A stretch of 64,000 nt of DNA from CAWBFD01 sp963788115 (GTDB lineage Bacteria > Actinomycetota > Thermoleophilia > Solirubrobacterales > 70-9), in assembly GCA_963788115.1 (NCBI GenBank), contig CAWBFD010000004.1, positions 248,001 to 312,000 of the forward strand, written 5' to 3'. Of the stretch, positions 1-8,447 are shown piece after piece (position 1 is the stretch's first letter; the number at the start of each line of letters is the position of its first letter). Made by a program: the position numbers and the translations under genes. The notes beneath the pieces are model-generated. The model made no database searches. It had not been told where the DNA came from and saw only the letters and a list, made by a program, of their open reading frames with translations.

Positions 1-330
1 TCCGACCGCGAGCTTCACGCCGAAGTTGACACCGACCGCGACCGGGCCGACCGCGGCACCGGCCAGCCACCGAGCGCGTCGCGCAGGGTCGGCCGCAGCG
101 CCGCCGAGGCCGATCGCGGCCCAGACGCCCGCCCACTCGCCGACGAGACCGAGGGTGCCCATGACCGCGCCGGGAACCGGCCCGTGCCCACGCGTCCGCA
201 GCACGCGCAGGGCCCGCTGGTCGAGATCGCCGAGGACCCTCACAAGGGGATGGCGCTGCCGCTTCGCCTGGCTTCGCCACCGGATCAGGCGCCGGCGCGG
301 CTCGGGGGTTCGCTCACGCGTGATCCGCAC
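1..330 (-). CDS. PAP2-superfamily phosphatase, N-terminal part (runs off the window)
   Basis: Reading leftwards from a GTG at 330, an uninterrupted frame of 110 codons reaches the window edge. It has a basic N-terminus, then a segment with D-x-R-A-L near LRTRGHGP, a Gly/Ala/Trp-rich membrane segment (LVGEWAGVWAAIGL), and ends in VNFGVKLAVG, the lead-in to the KxxxxRxRP phosphatase motif of PAP2 (phosphatidic acid or undecaprenyl pyrophosphate phosphatase) proteins. The catalytic motifs lie beyond the window, so family assignment rests on this N-terminal pattern. The frame stays open upstream of 330, so the start is uncertain. It is divergent from the next gene, with about 64 bp between. Confidence 0.55.
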   Translation of the reverse strand, partial: MRITRERTPEPRRRLIRWRSQAKRQRHPLVRVLGDLDQRALRVLRTRGHGPVPGAVMGTLGLVGEWAGVWAAIGLGGAAADPARRARWLAGAAVGPVAVGVNFGVKLAVG

Positions 331-394
331 GCGGTGAGGATACGGCGACCGTTCGGCGCCGACCGACCGGTGCGACCCGCGTAGCCTTCCGGCG

Positions 395-1414
395 ATGTCG
401 GAGAACGCGATCACGGTGCCGGGCTACCGGCATGTCCCGGGGAACCACTGCGGCTCGACCGCGCTTCGCAACCTGCTTGCCTATCACGGCCTCGAGCTGA
501 CCGAGGACATGGCCTTCGGGCTCGGCGCCGGCGCCTGCTTCTACTACGTGGCGCTGTCCGATCAGTCGCCCTCGCGGTTCACGAATGGCCGAGTCGGCAA
601 GCTCGAGGAGCAGTTCGTCGAGCTCACAGGCGTCCCGCTGCGGCTGCGCACCCACGACGATCCCGGGCGCGCCTGGCGCGCGGCCAAGGCCGTCGTCGAC
701 GCGGGCCGCCCGGCGCTGCTACTGACCGACCTCTATCACCTCGACCACTACGGCAGCTCCGCCCACTTCCCGGGCCACGCCGTGGTCCTCGCCGGCTATG
801 ACGACGAGGTCGCCTACCTCTCCGACACCGGCTTCGAGGAGCTGCAGACCACCACCCTCGAAAGCCTCAAGCGGGCGCGCCACGAGGGCAACCTGATCTT
901 CCCGCTTGCGGGAGAGATGTTCGACCTGCCCGACGGCGAGACGCCGGAAGACCTGCGGGGCGCGGTTCCGGCGGCGATCTCCCGGAACGCGGATCAAATG
1001 ATCGAGCCGGCGCTGGGCCAGTACCAGGGCCTGCCGGCCTTGCGCCGGTTCGCAGCCGAGGTTGGCGAGTGGCCCTCGACGGTCGACGACTGGCGCTGGT
1101 GCGCTCGCTTCAACTACCAGGTGATCGAGCGGCGGGGCACCGGAGGCGGCAACTTCCGGCTCATGTACGCGCGCTTCCTGGAGCAGGCGACGTACGCCGA
1201 GTCCGAGCTGGCGGCGTCCGCGGCGGGCCGATGGACCGAGCTTGCGCTCGCGCTGCTGGCGGCCAGCGAGGCCGAGCGGCCGGAGCCCCGCCTGTGGGCG
1301 CGCGTGGCCGCCGAGGCGGAGGCGGTGCTCGATGCCGAGGAACGGCTCTGGCTCGCGCTCAGGCGGGAACGAGCCGCGCGAAATAGCCGAACGGAGGGCC
1401 CGAGCGCCCGGTGA
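395..1414 (+). CDS. BtrH-like / DUF4872 family protein
   Basis: This 339-residue protein resembles the butirosin-biosynthesis BtrH N-terminal domain followed by a DUF4872-type helical domain. The N-terminal half has a papain-like/C39-like layout: Cys19 in NHCGSTALRN, His128 in GHAVVLAGYDD, and Asp in LSDT soon after. BtrH itself moves an acyl chain from a carrier protein to an aminoglycoside. Here no aminoglycoside cluster or carrier protein is nearby, so the substrate is unknown. The start has no Shine-Dalgarno sequence but has TAGCCT 7 nt upstream, as at other apparently leaderless genes in this window. Its last 56 bp overlap the convergent methyltransferase gene. Confidence 0.75.
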   Translation: MSENAITVPGYRHVPGNHCGSTALRNLLAYHGLELTEDMAFGLGAGACFYYVALSDQSPSRFTNGRVGKLEEQFVELTGVPLRLRTHDDPGRAWRAAKAVVDAGRPALLLTDLYHLDHYGSSAHFPGHAVVLAGYDDEVAYLSDTGFEELQTTTLESLKRARHEGNLIFPLAGEMFDLPDGETPEDLRGAVPAAISRNADQMIEPALGQYQGLPALRRFAAEVGEWPSTVDDWRWCARFNYQVIERRGTGGGNFRLMYARFLEQATYAESELAASAAGRWTELALALLAASEAERPEPRLWARVAAEAEAVLDAEERLWLALRRERAARNSRTEGPSAR

Positions 1415-1988
1415 GGCGAAGCCCGGCGTCGCGGCCGAGGCGCTCGAGCGCCCCGGTTGAGGTGAAGTGGGGATCGCCGGCGATCTCACCGACGATCAGG
1501 CGCCCCGATGGCTTCAGCACCCGGGCGATCTCGCGCATGGCTCCGTCCTGGTCTGGGATCTCGCCGAGGACGGCGACGAGCACGACCCCATCGATCGAGT
1601 CCTCCTCGTACGGGAGGGCCGTGGCGTCACCCTGGGTCGGGACCACGTTCGACATGCCCCGCTCGCCGGCGCGCCGCATGGTGTGGTCGAGCATGTCGCG
1701 TTGCAGGTCGAGGATCTCGACCGCGCCCTCCGGGCCGACCCAGTCGGCCAGATCCAGCGTGTAATACCCCGTGCCGGGGCCGATCTCGAGCAGGCGCTCG
1801 CCCGGTTGAGGCTCGAGCACCCGGTGAAGGCGCTCGCGGGTGATCAGGGGATGTGGCGCCTGGACCCAGAACCGCTGGCTGTACGGACACGCGGACGGGT
1901 GTCTGCGCCACCACCAGGCGGCGGCGAGCACCGCCAGTGCGGCCAGGAGGAAAAGCCGTCGCGGCCTAGTGACGAAGTCACGGGTCAT
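1359..1988 (-). CDS. membrane-anchored class I SAM methyltransferase
   Basis: This 209-residue protein has an N-terminal membrane anchor (about residues 11-26, Leu/Ala-rich, then WWWRR) followed by a Rossmann methyltransferase. Motif I is LLEIGPGTGYYTLDLA, an acidic residue follows in EILDLQ, and there is a VLKPSGRLIVGE post-motif typical of UbiE/Methyltransf_11 enzymes. The substrate cannot be deduced. It is third in a leftward set after the epimerase and a small protein, 31 bp downstream of the latter, and its 3' end overlaps the convergent BtrH-like gene by 56 bp. It probably shares the TetR-type operator region at 2711-2749. Confidence 0.8.
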   Translation of the reverse strand: MTRDFVTRPRRLFLLAALAVLAAAWWWRRHPSACPYSQRFWVQAPHPLITRERLHRVLEPQPGERLLEIGPGTGYYTLDLADWVGPEGAVEILDLQRDMLDHTMRRAGERGMSNVVPTQGDATALPYEEDSIDGVVLVAVLGEIPDQDGAMREIARVLKPSGRLIVGEIAGDPHFTSTGALERLGRDAGLRLTGRSGPPFGYFARLVPA

Positions 1989-2019
1989 GCGGCTGGGAAC
2001 GCCACCCCGCGTTGCTTCA

Positions 2020-2244
2020 TCAGTCGCGCGAGAACCCGATCGTGTGCGGGCTGCCGGCGGCCCGGATGAACACGATCTTGGCGAGCTCGAGGGCGATCGT
2101 GCCGTCCTCGGTCTCGAGGTCGTGCCAGCCGCCCCCTGCTTCGACCGCCTTGCGGAGGCCCTTGAGCGCCTCGTCGTCGATCCGAAGGCTCACCACCTGA
2201 CCGCCGATGAAGCCCACCTCGATTCGCTTGCGCTCGGCGGCCAT
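2020..2244 (-). CDS. small conserved-type hypothetical protein
   Basis: This 74-residue protein has no family I can name. The sequence alternates short strand-like stretches (RIEVGFIGGQVVSLRID, TIALELAKIVFIRAA), suggesting a small beta-rich fold. Its start codon overlaps the stop of the epimerase gene (TGATG), which implies translational coupling and argues that it is real. It sits between methylmalonyl-CoA epimerase and a methyltransferase. Confidence 0.65.
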   Translation of the reverse strand: MAAERKRIEVGFIGGQVVSLRIDDEALKGLRKAVEAGGGWHDLETEDGTIALELAKIVFIRAAGSPHTIGFSRD

Positions 2245-2663
2245 CAGACCTCGTCTCGCTCCGTGGCGGGTTCGACCAGCTCGGTGAGCACGCCGCCGGT
2301 GGCGTGGGGGTGAACGAATGCCACGCGACTCGACAGGATCCCGGTCCGCGCCGTTTGATCGATCAGCTCGACGCCCTCATCGCTCAGGGCGGCGAGCGCG
2401 ACATCGATGTCATCGACCCGGTAGGCGACGTGATGCAGGCCCTCGCCGCGGCTCTCGATGAACCGGGCGACGGCCGTCTCAGGCCCCAGGGGCCGCAGCA
2501 GCTCGACGTGGCCGTCACCGACGTCCAGCATGACGGCCTCGACGCCCTGCGAGGTGACGGTCTCGCGATGCACGGGCGGCATCCCGAAGGTGCCTTCGTA
2601 CACCTCGATCGCCCGGTCGAGATCGGAGACCGCGACGCCGACGTGGTCGATCGCTGCGAACAT
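2244..2663 (-). CDS. mce: methylmalonyl-CoA epimerase
   Basis: This VOC/glyoxalase-fold enzyme of 139 residues interconverts (2R)- and (2S)-methylmalonyl-CoA in propionyl-CoA metabolism. Family marks are IDHVGVAVSDLDRAI at the N-terminus (metal-ligand His7), GLHHVAYRVDDID in the second half, and GVLTELVEP near the C-terminus (ligand Glu). I chose the ATG at 2663 because the family begins right there; an upstream ATG at 2735 would lie inside the palindromic operator region. The stop overlaps the next start. No mutase gene is in the window. Confidence 0.88.
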   Translation of the reverse strand: MFAAIDHVGVAVSDLDRAIEVYEGTFGMPPVHRETVTSQGVEAVMLDVGDGHVELLRPLGPETAVARFIESRGEGLHHVAYRVDDIDVALAALSDEGVELIDQTARTGILSSRVAFVHPHATGGVLTELVEPATERDEV

Positions 2664-2710
2664 CGCGCCGCAGTCTATGAGGGTGGCCGTGCCGGCGGTC
2701 CAGGTACTTG

Positions 2711-2749
2711 ACATACCGTTCGGTATGTGATTCAAATACCGATCGGTAT
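2711..2749. promoter_or_regulatory. two TetR-type palindromic operators between mce and the P450 gene
   Basis: Two related perfect palindromes lie in the divergent promoter region. ACATACCGTTCGGTATGT spans 2711-2728 and ATACCGATCGGTAT spans 2736-2749. Both share the half-site ATACCG and their centres are 23 bp apart. A TetR-family gene lies just downstream of the P450 gene, so autoregulation plus control of the leftward epimerase operon is the natural inference. Confidence 0.7.
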
Positions 2750-2769
2750 CCGAGATTCAGGAGGACGCG

Positions 2770-4075
2770 ATGAGCGAGAACGGAGTCGTCCTGCCACCCG
2801 GCCCCCGCCTGCCGAGATCGGTGCAGACTGCGATCTGGTCTCGCCAGGCCGAGTGGTTCCTGCGCCAGTGCCGGGCCCGATTCGGGGACACGTTCACGGT
2901 GCGGATCGCCAACGAGGACACCTGGGTGCTGGTCTCCGACCCGGCCCTGGTGAAGGAGGTCTTCACCGGCGACCCAAAGGTGCTTCACGCCGGCGAGGCC
3001 AACCGCATCCTGCTGCCCGTGGTCGGCCACAACTCCCTGCTCCTCCTCGACGAGGGCGCCCATATGCAGCAGCGAAAGCTCCTCCTGCCTCCATTCCACG
3101 GGCAGCGGATGAAGCGCTACGGCGAGTTGATGGCGGAGATCGCCTCGGCGGAGATCGAGCGCTGGCCGCTGGGCGAGCCGCACCGCCTCCGCCCGCGGAT
3201 GCAGGACCTGACCCTCGAGATCATCATCAGGGCCGTGTTCGGCGTGGCCGACGGAGGACGCCACGACGATCTCCGCCGTGAGCTGCGGAGCCTGCTCGAT
3301 GGGGTCAGCGACCCTCGCCGGCTGGTCGTCCTGATCCTCCTGGGGCCCGAGAGGATCCGCCGCTTCGGCCCGTTCGAGCGCCAGATGGAGCGGGTCGATC
3401 GCATGATCTACGCCGAGATCCACGCGCGCCGCCGAGGCGGCGGACCTGGACGAGCGCGAGGACATCCTCTCGCTCATGCTGCAGGCGCGCTACGAGGACT
3501 CGAGCCCGATGAGCGACATTGAGCTTCGCGACGAGTTGGTCACCCTGCTGGTCGCCGGTCATGAGACCACCGCCACCGCGCTCGCGTGGGCGATCGAGCG
3601 GCTCGTCCACAATCCGGACAAGCTCGAGCGCCTGACCGAGGAGGTCCGGGCCGGCGAGGAGGCGTACCTGCAAGCGGTGGTCACCGAGACGCTTCGCCTG
3701 CGACCGGTGATCGTGCTCGTCGCCCGCCGCCTCGCGGAGCCGATGGAGCTCGGTGGGTGGACGCTGCCGGCCGGCGTCTCGGTGGCGCCCTGCATCTATC
3801 TGGTGCAGCGCCGCCCCGAGATCTATCCGGAGCCGGACCGGTTCCTCCCCGAGCGCTTCCTCGAGCATCCGCCCGGCACCTACACGTGGATCCCCTTCGG
3901 CGGCGGGGTTCGCAGGTGCCTCGGAGCGGCTTTCGCGCAGTTCGAGATGGAGGTGGTGCTGCGCGAGCTGGTGCGTCGCCGCACGGTTCGCGCGGCCCGA
4001 TCCGCTCCCGAGAGGGTCGTCCGGAGGGGGATCACCGAGACGCCCCGCCGGAACGCCGAGGTGGTGCTCGGATGA
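2770..4075 (+). CDS. cytochrome P450, split by an apparent +1 frameshift
   Basis: A heme-thiolate monooxygenase of about 434 residues is encoded in two frames. The first part runs from the ATG at 2770 (AGGAGG 5 nt upstream) and stays P450-like to about 3430 (IYAEIHARR). The sequence then continues one frame over with AEAADLDEREDILSLML. The second part has every hallmark: the I-helix AGHETT, K-helix ExxR in TETLR, PERF, and the heme loop FGGGVRRCLG with Cys at 3917-3919. All key residues survive, so one extra base in the GC-rich run 3425-3435 is the simplest reading. The stop overlaps the TetR start by four bases (ATGA). The substrate is unknown. Confidence 0.85.
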
Positions 4076-4710
4076 AGCAGGCCGGCAGCGTCCGTCGGAG
4101 GCCGACGCGAGCCGAGAAGCAAGCACGGACCCGCGCCGCGCTGCTGGACTCCGCCGCGCGGACCGCGTTCCAGCACGGGCTCGACGGTGCTTCCATCGAC
4201 AGGATCGCCGCGGGCGCCGGATACACCAAGGGCGCCTTCTACGCCAACTTCCGGAGCAAGGAGGAGCTGTTCCTCGCGATGCTCGATCAGCGCTTCGCCG
4301 ACGAGCTTGCACGGCTGGACCGGATGCTCACCGGCGAGGGCGAGCCGGCCGAGACGGCGCGACGCGCCAGCGTGGAGGCGATCGGGCGTGCGGGCGCCGA
4401 TCCGGAGTGGCATCGCCTCTACTTCGAGTTCGTTGCGTACGCCGCCCGCAACGAGGAGTTCAGGCGGGAGCTCGCCACCCGCCACCGGGCGTTGCGCGAG
4501 CGCCTCACCGAGATCTACGGGCGCTGGGCGGAGGGGTTCCCAGCGGAGCCACCGCTGCCGATGGACGAGATCGCGGCGATGACCGACATCATGTTCGACG
4601 GCTTCATGCTCGACAAGCTGATCGATCCCGAGCTCGGCGACGAGATGTACGGGACGATGATCGCGGTCTTCTTCCGGGGGCTGCAGGCGATCGCGTCCGG
4701 GCGCGGCTGA
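4072..4710 (+). CDS. TetR/AcrR family transcriptional regulator
   Basis: This 212-residue protein has an N-terminal DNA-binding domain (about residues 15-65) with the family signature ASIDRIAAGAGYTKGAFYANFRSKEELF, followed by a helical ligand-binding domain. Translation is coupled to the P450 gene through ATGA. It most likely represses its own P450-TetR operon and perhaps the divergent epimerase operon through the ATACCG palindromes at 2711-2749. The ligand is unknown. Confidence 0.92.
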   Translation: MKQAGSVRRRPTRAEKQARTRAALLDSAARTAFQHGLDGASIDRIAAGAGYTKGAFYANFRSKEELFLAMLDQRFADELARLDRMLTGEGEPAETARRASVEAIGRAGADPEWHRLYFEFVAYAARNEEFRRELATRHRALRERLTEIYGRWAEGFPAEPPLPMDEIAAMTDIMFDGFMLDKLIDPELGDEMYGTMIAVFFRGLQAIASGRG

Positions 4711-4760
4711 AGTCGGTCTGCGCGCCCGCGGTTGGAAAGCCGGTGTCCACCCGCCTGAGG

Positions 4761-5624
4761 TTAGTCTCGGGCGGCGTCCGACTCCAGCTCGAGCACGGCC
4801 CCCAGCGCCGCCCGGCCGACCTCGAGCTGCTCCGAGGTCGGCTCGCGGGTGGAGACGAGCCGCTGGATCTCATAACCGGGGCGATGGACGGCGCGCCCGG
4901 CGAGCGAGTCCGGGTTCCGGTCGGCGTAGGCGAAGAGCTCGACCGCAGTGCCGACACCCGCGACGCCGACCGCGGCGCGCGCCACCGGCCCCGGCTCCTC
5001 GAGGAGCCGTTCCACCAGCACCTGGCCGGCCACGGAGCACAGGACGAGCGGGCCGATCAGGTTCGAGCCGCAGCGATCGTGCTCCTTCGGCGCGATCGCC
5101 GGATCGCTGGAGCCGCGCTCGTAAGCCCCGATCGCCTTGTGCTCGACCCCGTGGTAGGCGGCCAGGTTGCGGTCCGAGAGCGCCGCCAGCGCCGGCAGCG
5201 CACCGAGCGCGGCGACCAGTAGCTCGCGCGCGGTGGTCCTGAACGACGATTCGGTCTCCGAGCTCGTCGAGCGCACGGCACGACTCACGGCCGCGGTCGC
5301 GAGCACCGTCGCAAGCACCCGCGGATCCTCGAATGGAAGCCGGGCCGAGGGCAGACGGATGCGGGCCAGGGGAAGCACGGCCAGCGCCTCGGCCAGACGG
5401 AGCGGCCCGCGCAGCAGGGGCGTCGTCGCGAGCCGGCCGCGGGCAAGGACCGGCCGGCGCCCGGAGGCGACCTCGACCGGGCCGTCCGCGGTGCGCGCGG
5501 CGACCGCCCACGAAGTCGGGCCATGGATGAGCAGCCCGTTGCGGAGCGCCATGCCGCCGAGGCGCAGGCGCGGCTTCGAGCCGTTGCCGCCCGTCTCGAC
5601 GGAGATCTCGGCCGTGGCCGTCAC
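4761..5624 (-). CDS. DUF1385 family membrane protein
   Basis: The 287-residue protein carries the DUF1385 (YqhQ-like) marks: LGGMALRNGLLIHGP near the N-terminus, YHGVEHKAIGAYE in the middle, and H-D-R-C-G-S-N-L a little later. Hydrophobic stretches around ALGALPALAAL and IGPLVLCSVAGQVLV suggest membrane association. The biochemical role of the family is not known to me. Its start overlaps the stop of the upstream M20 peptidase gene by four bases. Confidence 0.8.
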   Translation of the reverse strand: MTATAEISVETGGNGSKPRLRLGGMALRNGLLIHGPTSWAVAARTADGPVEVASGRRPVLARGRLATTPLLRGPLRLAEALAVLPLARIRLPSARLPFEDPRVLATVLATAAVSRAVRSTSSETESSFRTTARELLVAALGALPALAALSDRNLAAYHGVEHKAIGAYERGSSDPAIAPKEHDRCGSNLIGPLVLCSVAGQVLVERLLEEPGPVARAAVGVAGVGTAVELFAYADRNPDSLAGRAVHRPGYEIQRLVSTREPTSEQLEVGRAALGAVLELESDAARD

Positions 5625-6970
5625 CCCAGCACCAGCTGCGGCAGCTCCCAGAAGAAGCCCGCCGAGAGCTCCATGTCGGACACGCTGGTTCGCTCGTCCG
5701 CGCCGTGGATCAGCGGCTCGAGCTCCTCGAACGCCATCCCGTTCCTCGGCCAGAATCCATACGCGACCGCGCCGAATGCCTTGCGGAACCAGTGGCTGTC
5801 GGAGAAGCCCGGCATCACGACCGGCACCGTCTCCGCGCCGGGGTCGGCCCGTTCGAGCCAGTGGTCGATCGCATCACGAAGCTCCGTCTTGGGCGAGGAG
5901 CGGTTGCCGACCACGTCGACCGTGAACTCGAATTCGACGTCTGGTCCGAGCACCCGCTCGATCTCGGCACGCACCTCCGGCTCACCGTGCTCCGGCGGCA
6001 CCCGGGTGTCGACCAGGACCTCCGCCACCGACGGGATCACGTTCTCCTTCCGGGAGGCGGTGATGACGGTCGGAGACATGGTCACGCTCATCATCGGCTC
6101 CAACAGGTAGTCGGCGATCACCGGGGACGACACGCGAACGCGCTCGAGGGCCTCCCGCAGCGCCCCCTGCTCGCCCTCCGGGTCGCGGTCGCCATCGCCC
6201 GCAGGGGCCTCGCCGAGGGCGGTAAAGAACTCGAGCGCCTCAGGCTCCGCCTCGAGCCGGGGATCCTGGCGCAGCCCTGCCAGGATCGGCGCGAGCCGGA
6301 GCAGCGCGTTGTCGCCGATCCGTGGGAGCGATGCGTGGCCGGCGGCCCCGCGAGCCCGCAGCAGGAACCGGAACACTCCCTTCTCTCCCATCGCCACCGG
6401 GTAGAGGCGCTTGCCGCGGAACTCGAGCATGGCCCCGCCGGCCTCGTTGATGACGAAGTCGGAGCGCACCAGATCGGGGCGTTCCTGGCACAGCCATTGG
6501 GCGCCCAGCCCACCGGCCTCCTCGTCGACCGTGACCACCATCTTCAGCTCCCCCCTGGTCGGGCGCCAGCCGTCACGGGCAAGCTGTGCCACGCCGGCAA
6601 CCTCGGCGGCGACCTGGCCCTTCATGTCGACCGCCCCGCGGCCGCGCACCTCGCCGTCGACGACGTCGCCGGCCCACGGATCGAAGCTCCACTCGGAGGG
6701 ATCGGCAGGGACCGTGTCCGCGTGACCGAGCACGCACAGGGCGGGGCCGGGGAGCTCCCCCTCGAGGCGCGCGATCAGATTCGGGCGAGCGGGCTCGGCG
6801 CCCTCGAGGACGCAGTCGAACCCGGCGCCGGTGAGGACCTCAGCGAGCAGCTCCTGCAGCGGCCGCTCGTTGCCAGGCGGGTTCGAGGTGTCGAAGCGGA
6901 GCAGCCGGCATAGCAGGTCGACGGCATCGGCCCCGAGCTCGGCTGCAGGCTTGACGGCGCTCTGCTCCAC
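5621..6970 (-). CDS. M20 family metallopeptidase / deacylase
   Basis: This 449-residue protein is a full-length di-zinc M20 hydrolase (ArgE/DapE/carboxypeptidase G2 group). It has the metal motif LGHADTVPAD, RGAVDMKG with the bridging Asp, the catalytic Glu pair in VTVDEEAGG, a dimerisation-domain loop GAAGHASLPRIGDNA, and a late His in EPLIHGADE. The specific substrate (peptide, acyl amino acid or similar) cannot be read from the sequence. It forms a two-gene leftward operon with the DUF1385 gene. Confidence 0.9.
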   Translation of the reverse strand: MEQSAVKPAAELGADAVDLLCRLLRFDTSNPPGNERPLQELLAEVLTGAGFDCVLEGAEPARPNLIARLEGELPGPALCVLGHADTVPADPSEWSFDPWAGDVVDGEVRGRGAVDMKGQVAAEVAGVAQLARDGWRPTRGELKMVVTVDEEAGGLGAQWLCQERPDLVRSDFVINEAGGAMLEFRGKRLYPVAMGEKGVFRFLLRARGAAGHASLPRIGDNALLRLAPILAGLRQDPRLEAEPEALEFFTALGEAPAGDGDRDPEGEQGALREALERVRVSSPVIADYLLEPMMSVTMSPTVITASRKENVIPSVAEVLVDTRVPPEHGEPEVRAEIERVLGPDVEFEFTVDVVGNRSSPKTELRDAIDHWLERADPGAETVPVVMPGFSDSHWFRKAFGAVAYGFWPRNGMAFEELEPLIHGADERTSVSDMELSAGFFWELPQLVLG

Positions 6971-7040
6971 AGCCGGAGGTTATCCCGAGCCCGGAGGCAT
7001 CGGTCCCGCTCTCCTCGGTGAATGTCCCACCTGATCCGCG

Positions 7041-7046
7041 TACAGT
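7041..7046 (+). promoter_or_regulatory. -10 box of an apparently leaderless gene
   Basis: TACAGT lies 6 nt before the GTG at 7053, with no Shine-Dalgarno sequence between. Transcription would begin at or next to the start codon. See the finding on leaderless starts. Confidence 0.4.
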
Positions 7047-7052
7047 CGGTAG

Positions 7053-7652
7053 GTGCTCGAAGAGCTCGTCAGCAGGAAGGTCGGGCTGCCGAGCGGTGAG
7101 CTCCGCCTGCTGCAGCCGCAGGACGCGGCCGAACTGCCGGACGCGGGCGCGGTCGAATGGGCGCCGGTGGCGCCGTATTGGTCCGTTCTCTGGCGCAGCG
7201 GTGTGGGGCTCGCGCGCGAGGTCGACGCCCTGGCGCTCCGCGGGCGGCGCGTTGTCGAGCTCGGCTGTGGACTCGCGGTGCCGAGCATCGCGGCCGCGCG
7301 CGTGGGCGCTGCCGTGCTCGCCACGGACCTATGCGCGGAAGCGCTCACGCTCGCCGCGCGCAACGCGCAGGCGAACGACGCGCTGATCGAGACGGCGATC
7401 GTCGACTGGGCGGAGCCCGACGAGCTCATCGGGCGCGGGCGGTTCGATCTCGTGCTCGCCGCCGACGTCCTCTACGAGCGGGCCAGCGTGGCTCCGCTGC
7501 TGTCGCTCCTGCCGCGCCTCGCGCCGGAGGCCTGGCTCGCCGATCCCGGCCGGCCGGGGGCCGACGCCTTCCTCGACGAAGCGCGGCGCCGGTGGCCGGT
7601 CGAGACGCGGGTCCGCGACGTGGTCGCGATTCATCGGCTGCGGCTCGGCTGA
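7053..7652 (+). CDS. class I SAM-dependent methyltransferase (NNMT/ETFB-like group)
   Basis: This 199-residue protein belongs to the methyltransferase group related to nicotinamide N-methyltransferase-like and protein-lysine methyltransferases. The pattern is PYWSVLWRSG, motif I VVELGCGLAVPSIAAA, an Asp in ATDLCAEAL that binds the ribose, and FDLVLAADVLYE as motif IV. The target, small molecule or protein, is not determinable. It starts with GTG and has only a -10 box upstream. Confidence 0.8.
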   Translation: MLEELVSRKVGLPSGELRLLQPQDAAELPDAGAVEWAPVAPYWSVLWRSGVGLAREVDALALRGRRVVELGCGLAVPSIAAARVGAAVLATDLCAEALTLAARNAQANDALIETAIVDWAEPDELIGRGRFDLVLAADVLYERASVAPLLSLLPRLAPEAWLADPGRPGADAFLDEARRRWPVETRVRDVVAIHRLRLG

Positions 7653-7670
7653 TGCGGTCGGCGGGACTGC

Positions 7671-8426
7671 TTAGCCGGCGATCGCCTGCGCCAGCATCGC
7701 CAGCCCGCTCACGACCAGGACCAGCGCCATTGCCCGCAACAGCGTGTGCTCCTCGAGCCGGCCGGTCAGCTTCGAGCCCACGTAGGCCCCGGGGATCCCG
7801 CCCGCGCACCCGACGGCGAGCAGGTCCCAGTCGATCCCGCTCGGAAGGTGCCCGACGAGGCCGCCGAGGCCGACAACGGCCCCGACCGCGGCGTTGGTGC
7901 CGACCGCCGCGTACGGCCCCACGCCGACCCATCTGACCATCGCCGGGAGTCGCATCGAGCCCAGGATCAGGCCGACGAATCCACCGAGCAGGCCGACGCC
8001 GAAGCCGACTGCGGCAGCGTTCCAGAGGTCGGCGCGCGAGCGATCGCCATCCTCGGCAGTCGGCCGCTCGTAGCGGTAGACCTCCCACGCTCCGTAGAGG
8101 ACGACGACGGCAATCGCGGCGAGCAGCACCCGGCTCGGGATCAGGCCGGAGAGGACCCCGCCGGCAATCGCTCCCACCAGCGAGGGCGCCGCCATCCATC
8201 GGAAGAGTCGCCAGCTCACCCGGCCGGCGCGGGCGTGGGTCGAGGCGGACGCCACCGCCGCCGTGCCGCTGATGGCGACGTTCGCCCCTGCTCCGGCGGC
8301 CGGGGAGGTCGCGAACAGCACGACCACCGGCAGTCGCAGATTGCCAAGCACGAGGCCGACGAGGCCGCCGACGAGCGAGACGATGAACGCCCAGGCCCCT
8401 ACCGCGATCAGCGCAATTGGATCCAC
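7671..8426 (-). CDS. TSUP family (TauE/SafE) membrane transporter
   Basis: About 251 residues with around eight hydrophobic segments form two repeated halves, each with a Gly-rich GGxxGLxLGxxRLP signature (GGLVGLVLGNLRLP and GGFVGLILGSMRLP). This is characteristic of TSUP permeases that export sulfite, sulfoacetate or similar anions. I placed the start at the GTG at 8426, giving VDPIALIAVGAW. A longer frame would run into the divergent rarA start. The substrate is unknown. Confidence 0.85.
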   Translation of the reverse strand: MDPIALIAVGAWAFIVSLVGGLVGLVLGNLRLPVVVLFATSPAAGAGANVAISGTAAVASASTHARAGRVSWRLFRWMAAPSLVGAIAGGVLSGLIPSRVLLAAIAVVVLYGAWEVYRYERPTAEDGDRSRADLWNAAAVGFGVGLLGGFVGLILGSMRLPAMVRWVGVGPYAAVGTNAAVGAVVGLGGLVGHLPSGIDWDLLAVGCAGGIPGAYVGSKLTGRLEEHTLLRAMALVLVVSGLAMLAQAIAG

Positions 8427-8447
8427 GAGCCGCGCGATACTGACAGG

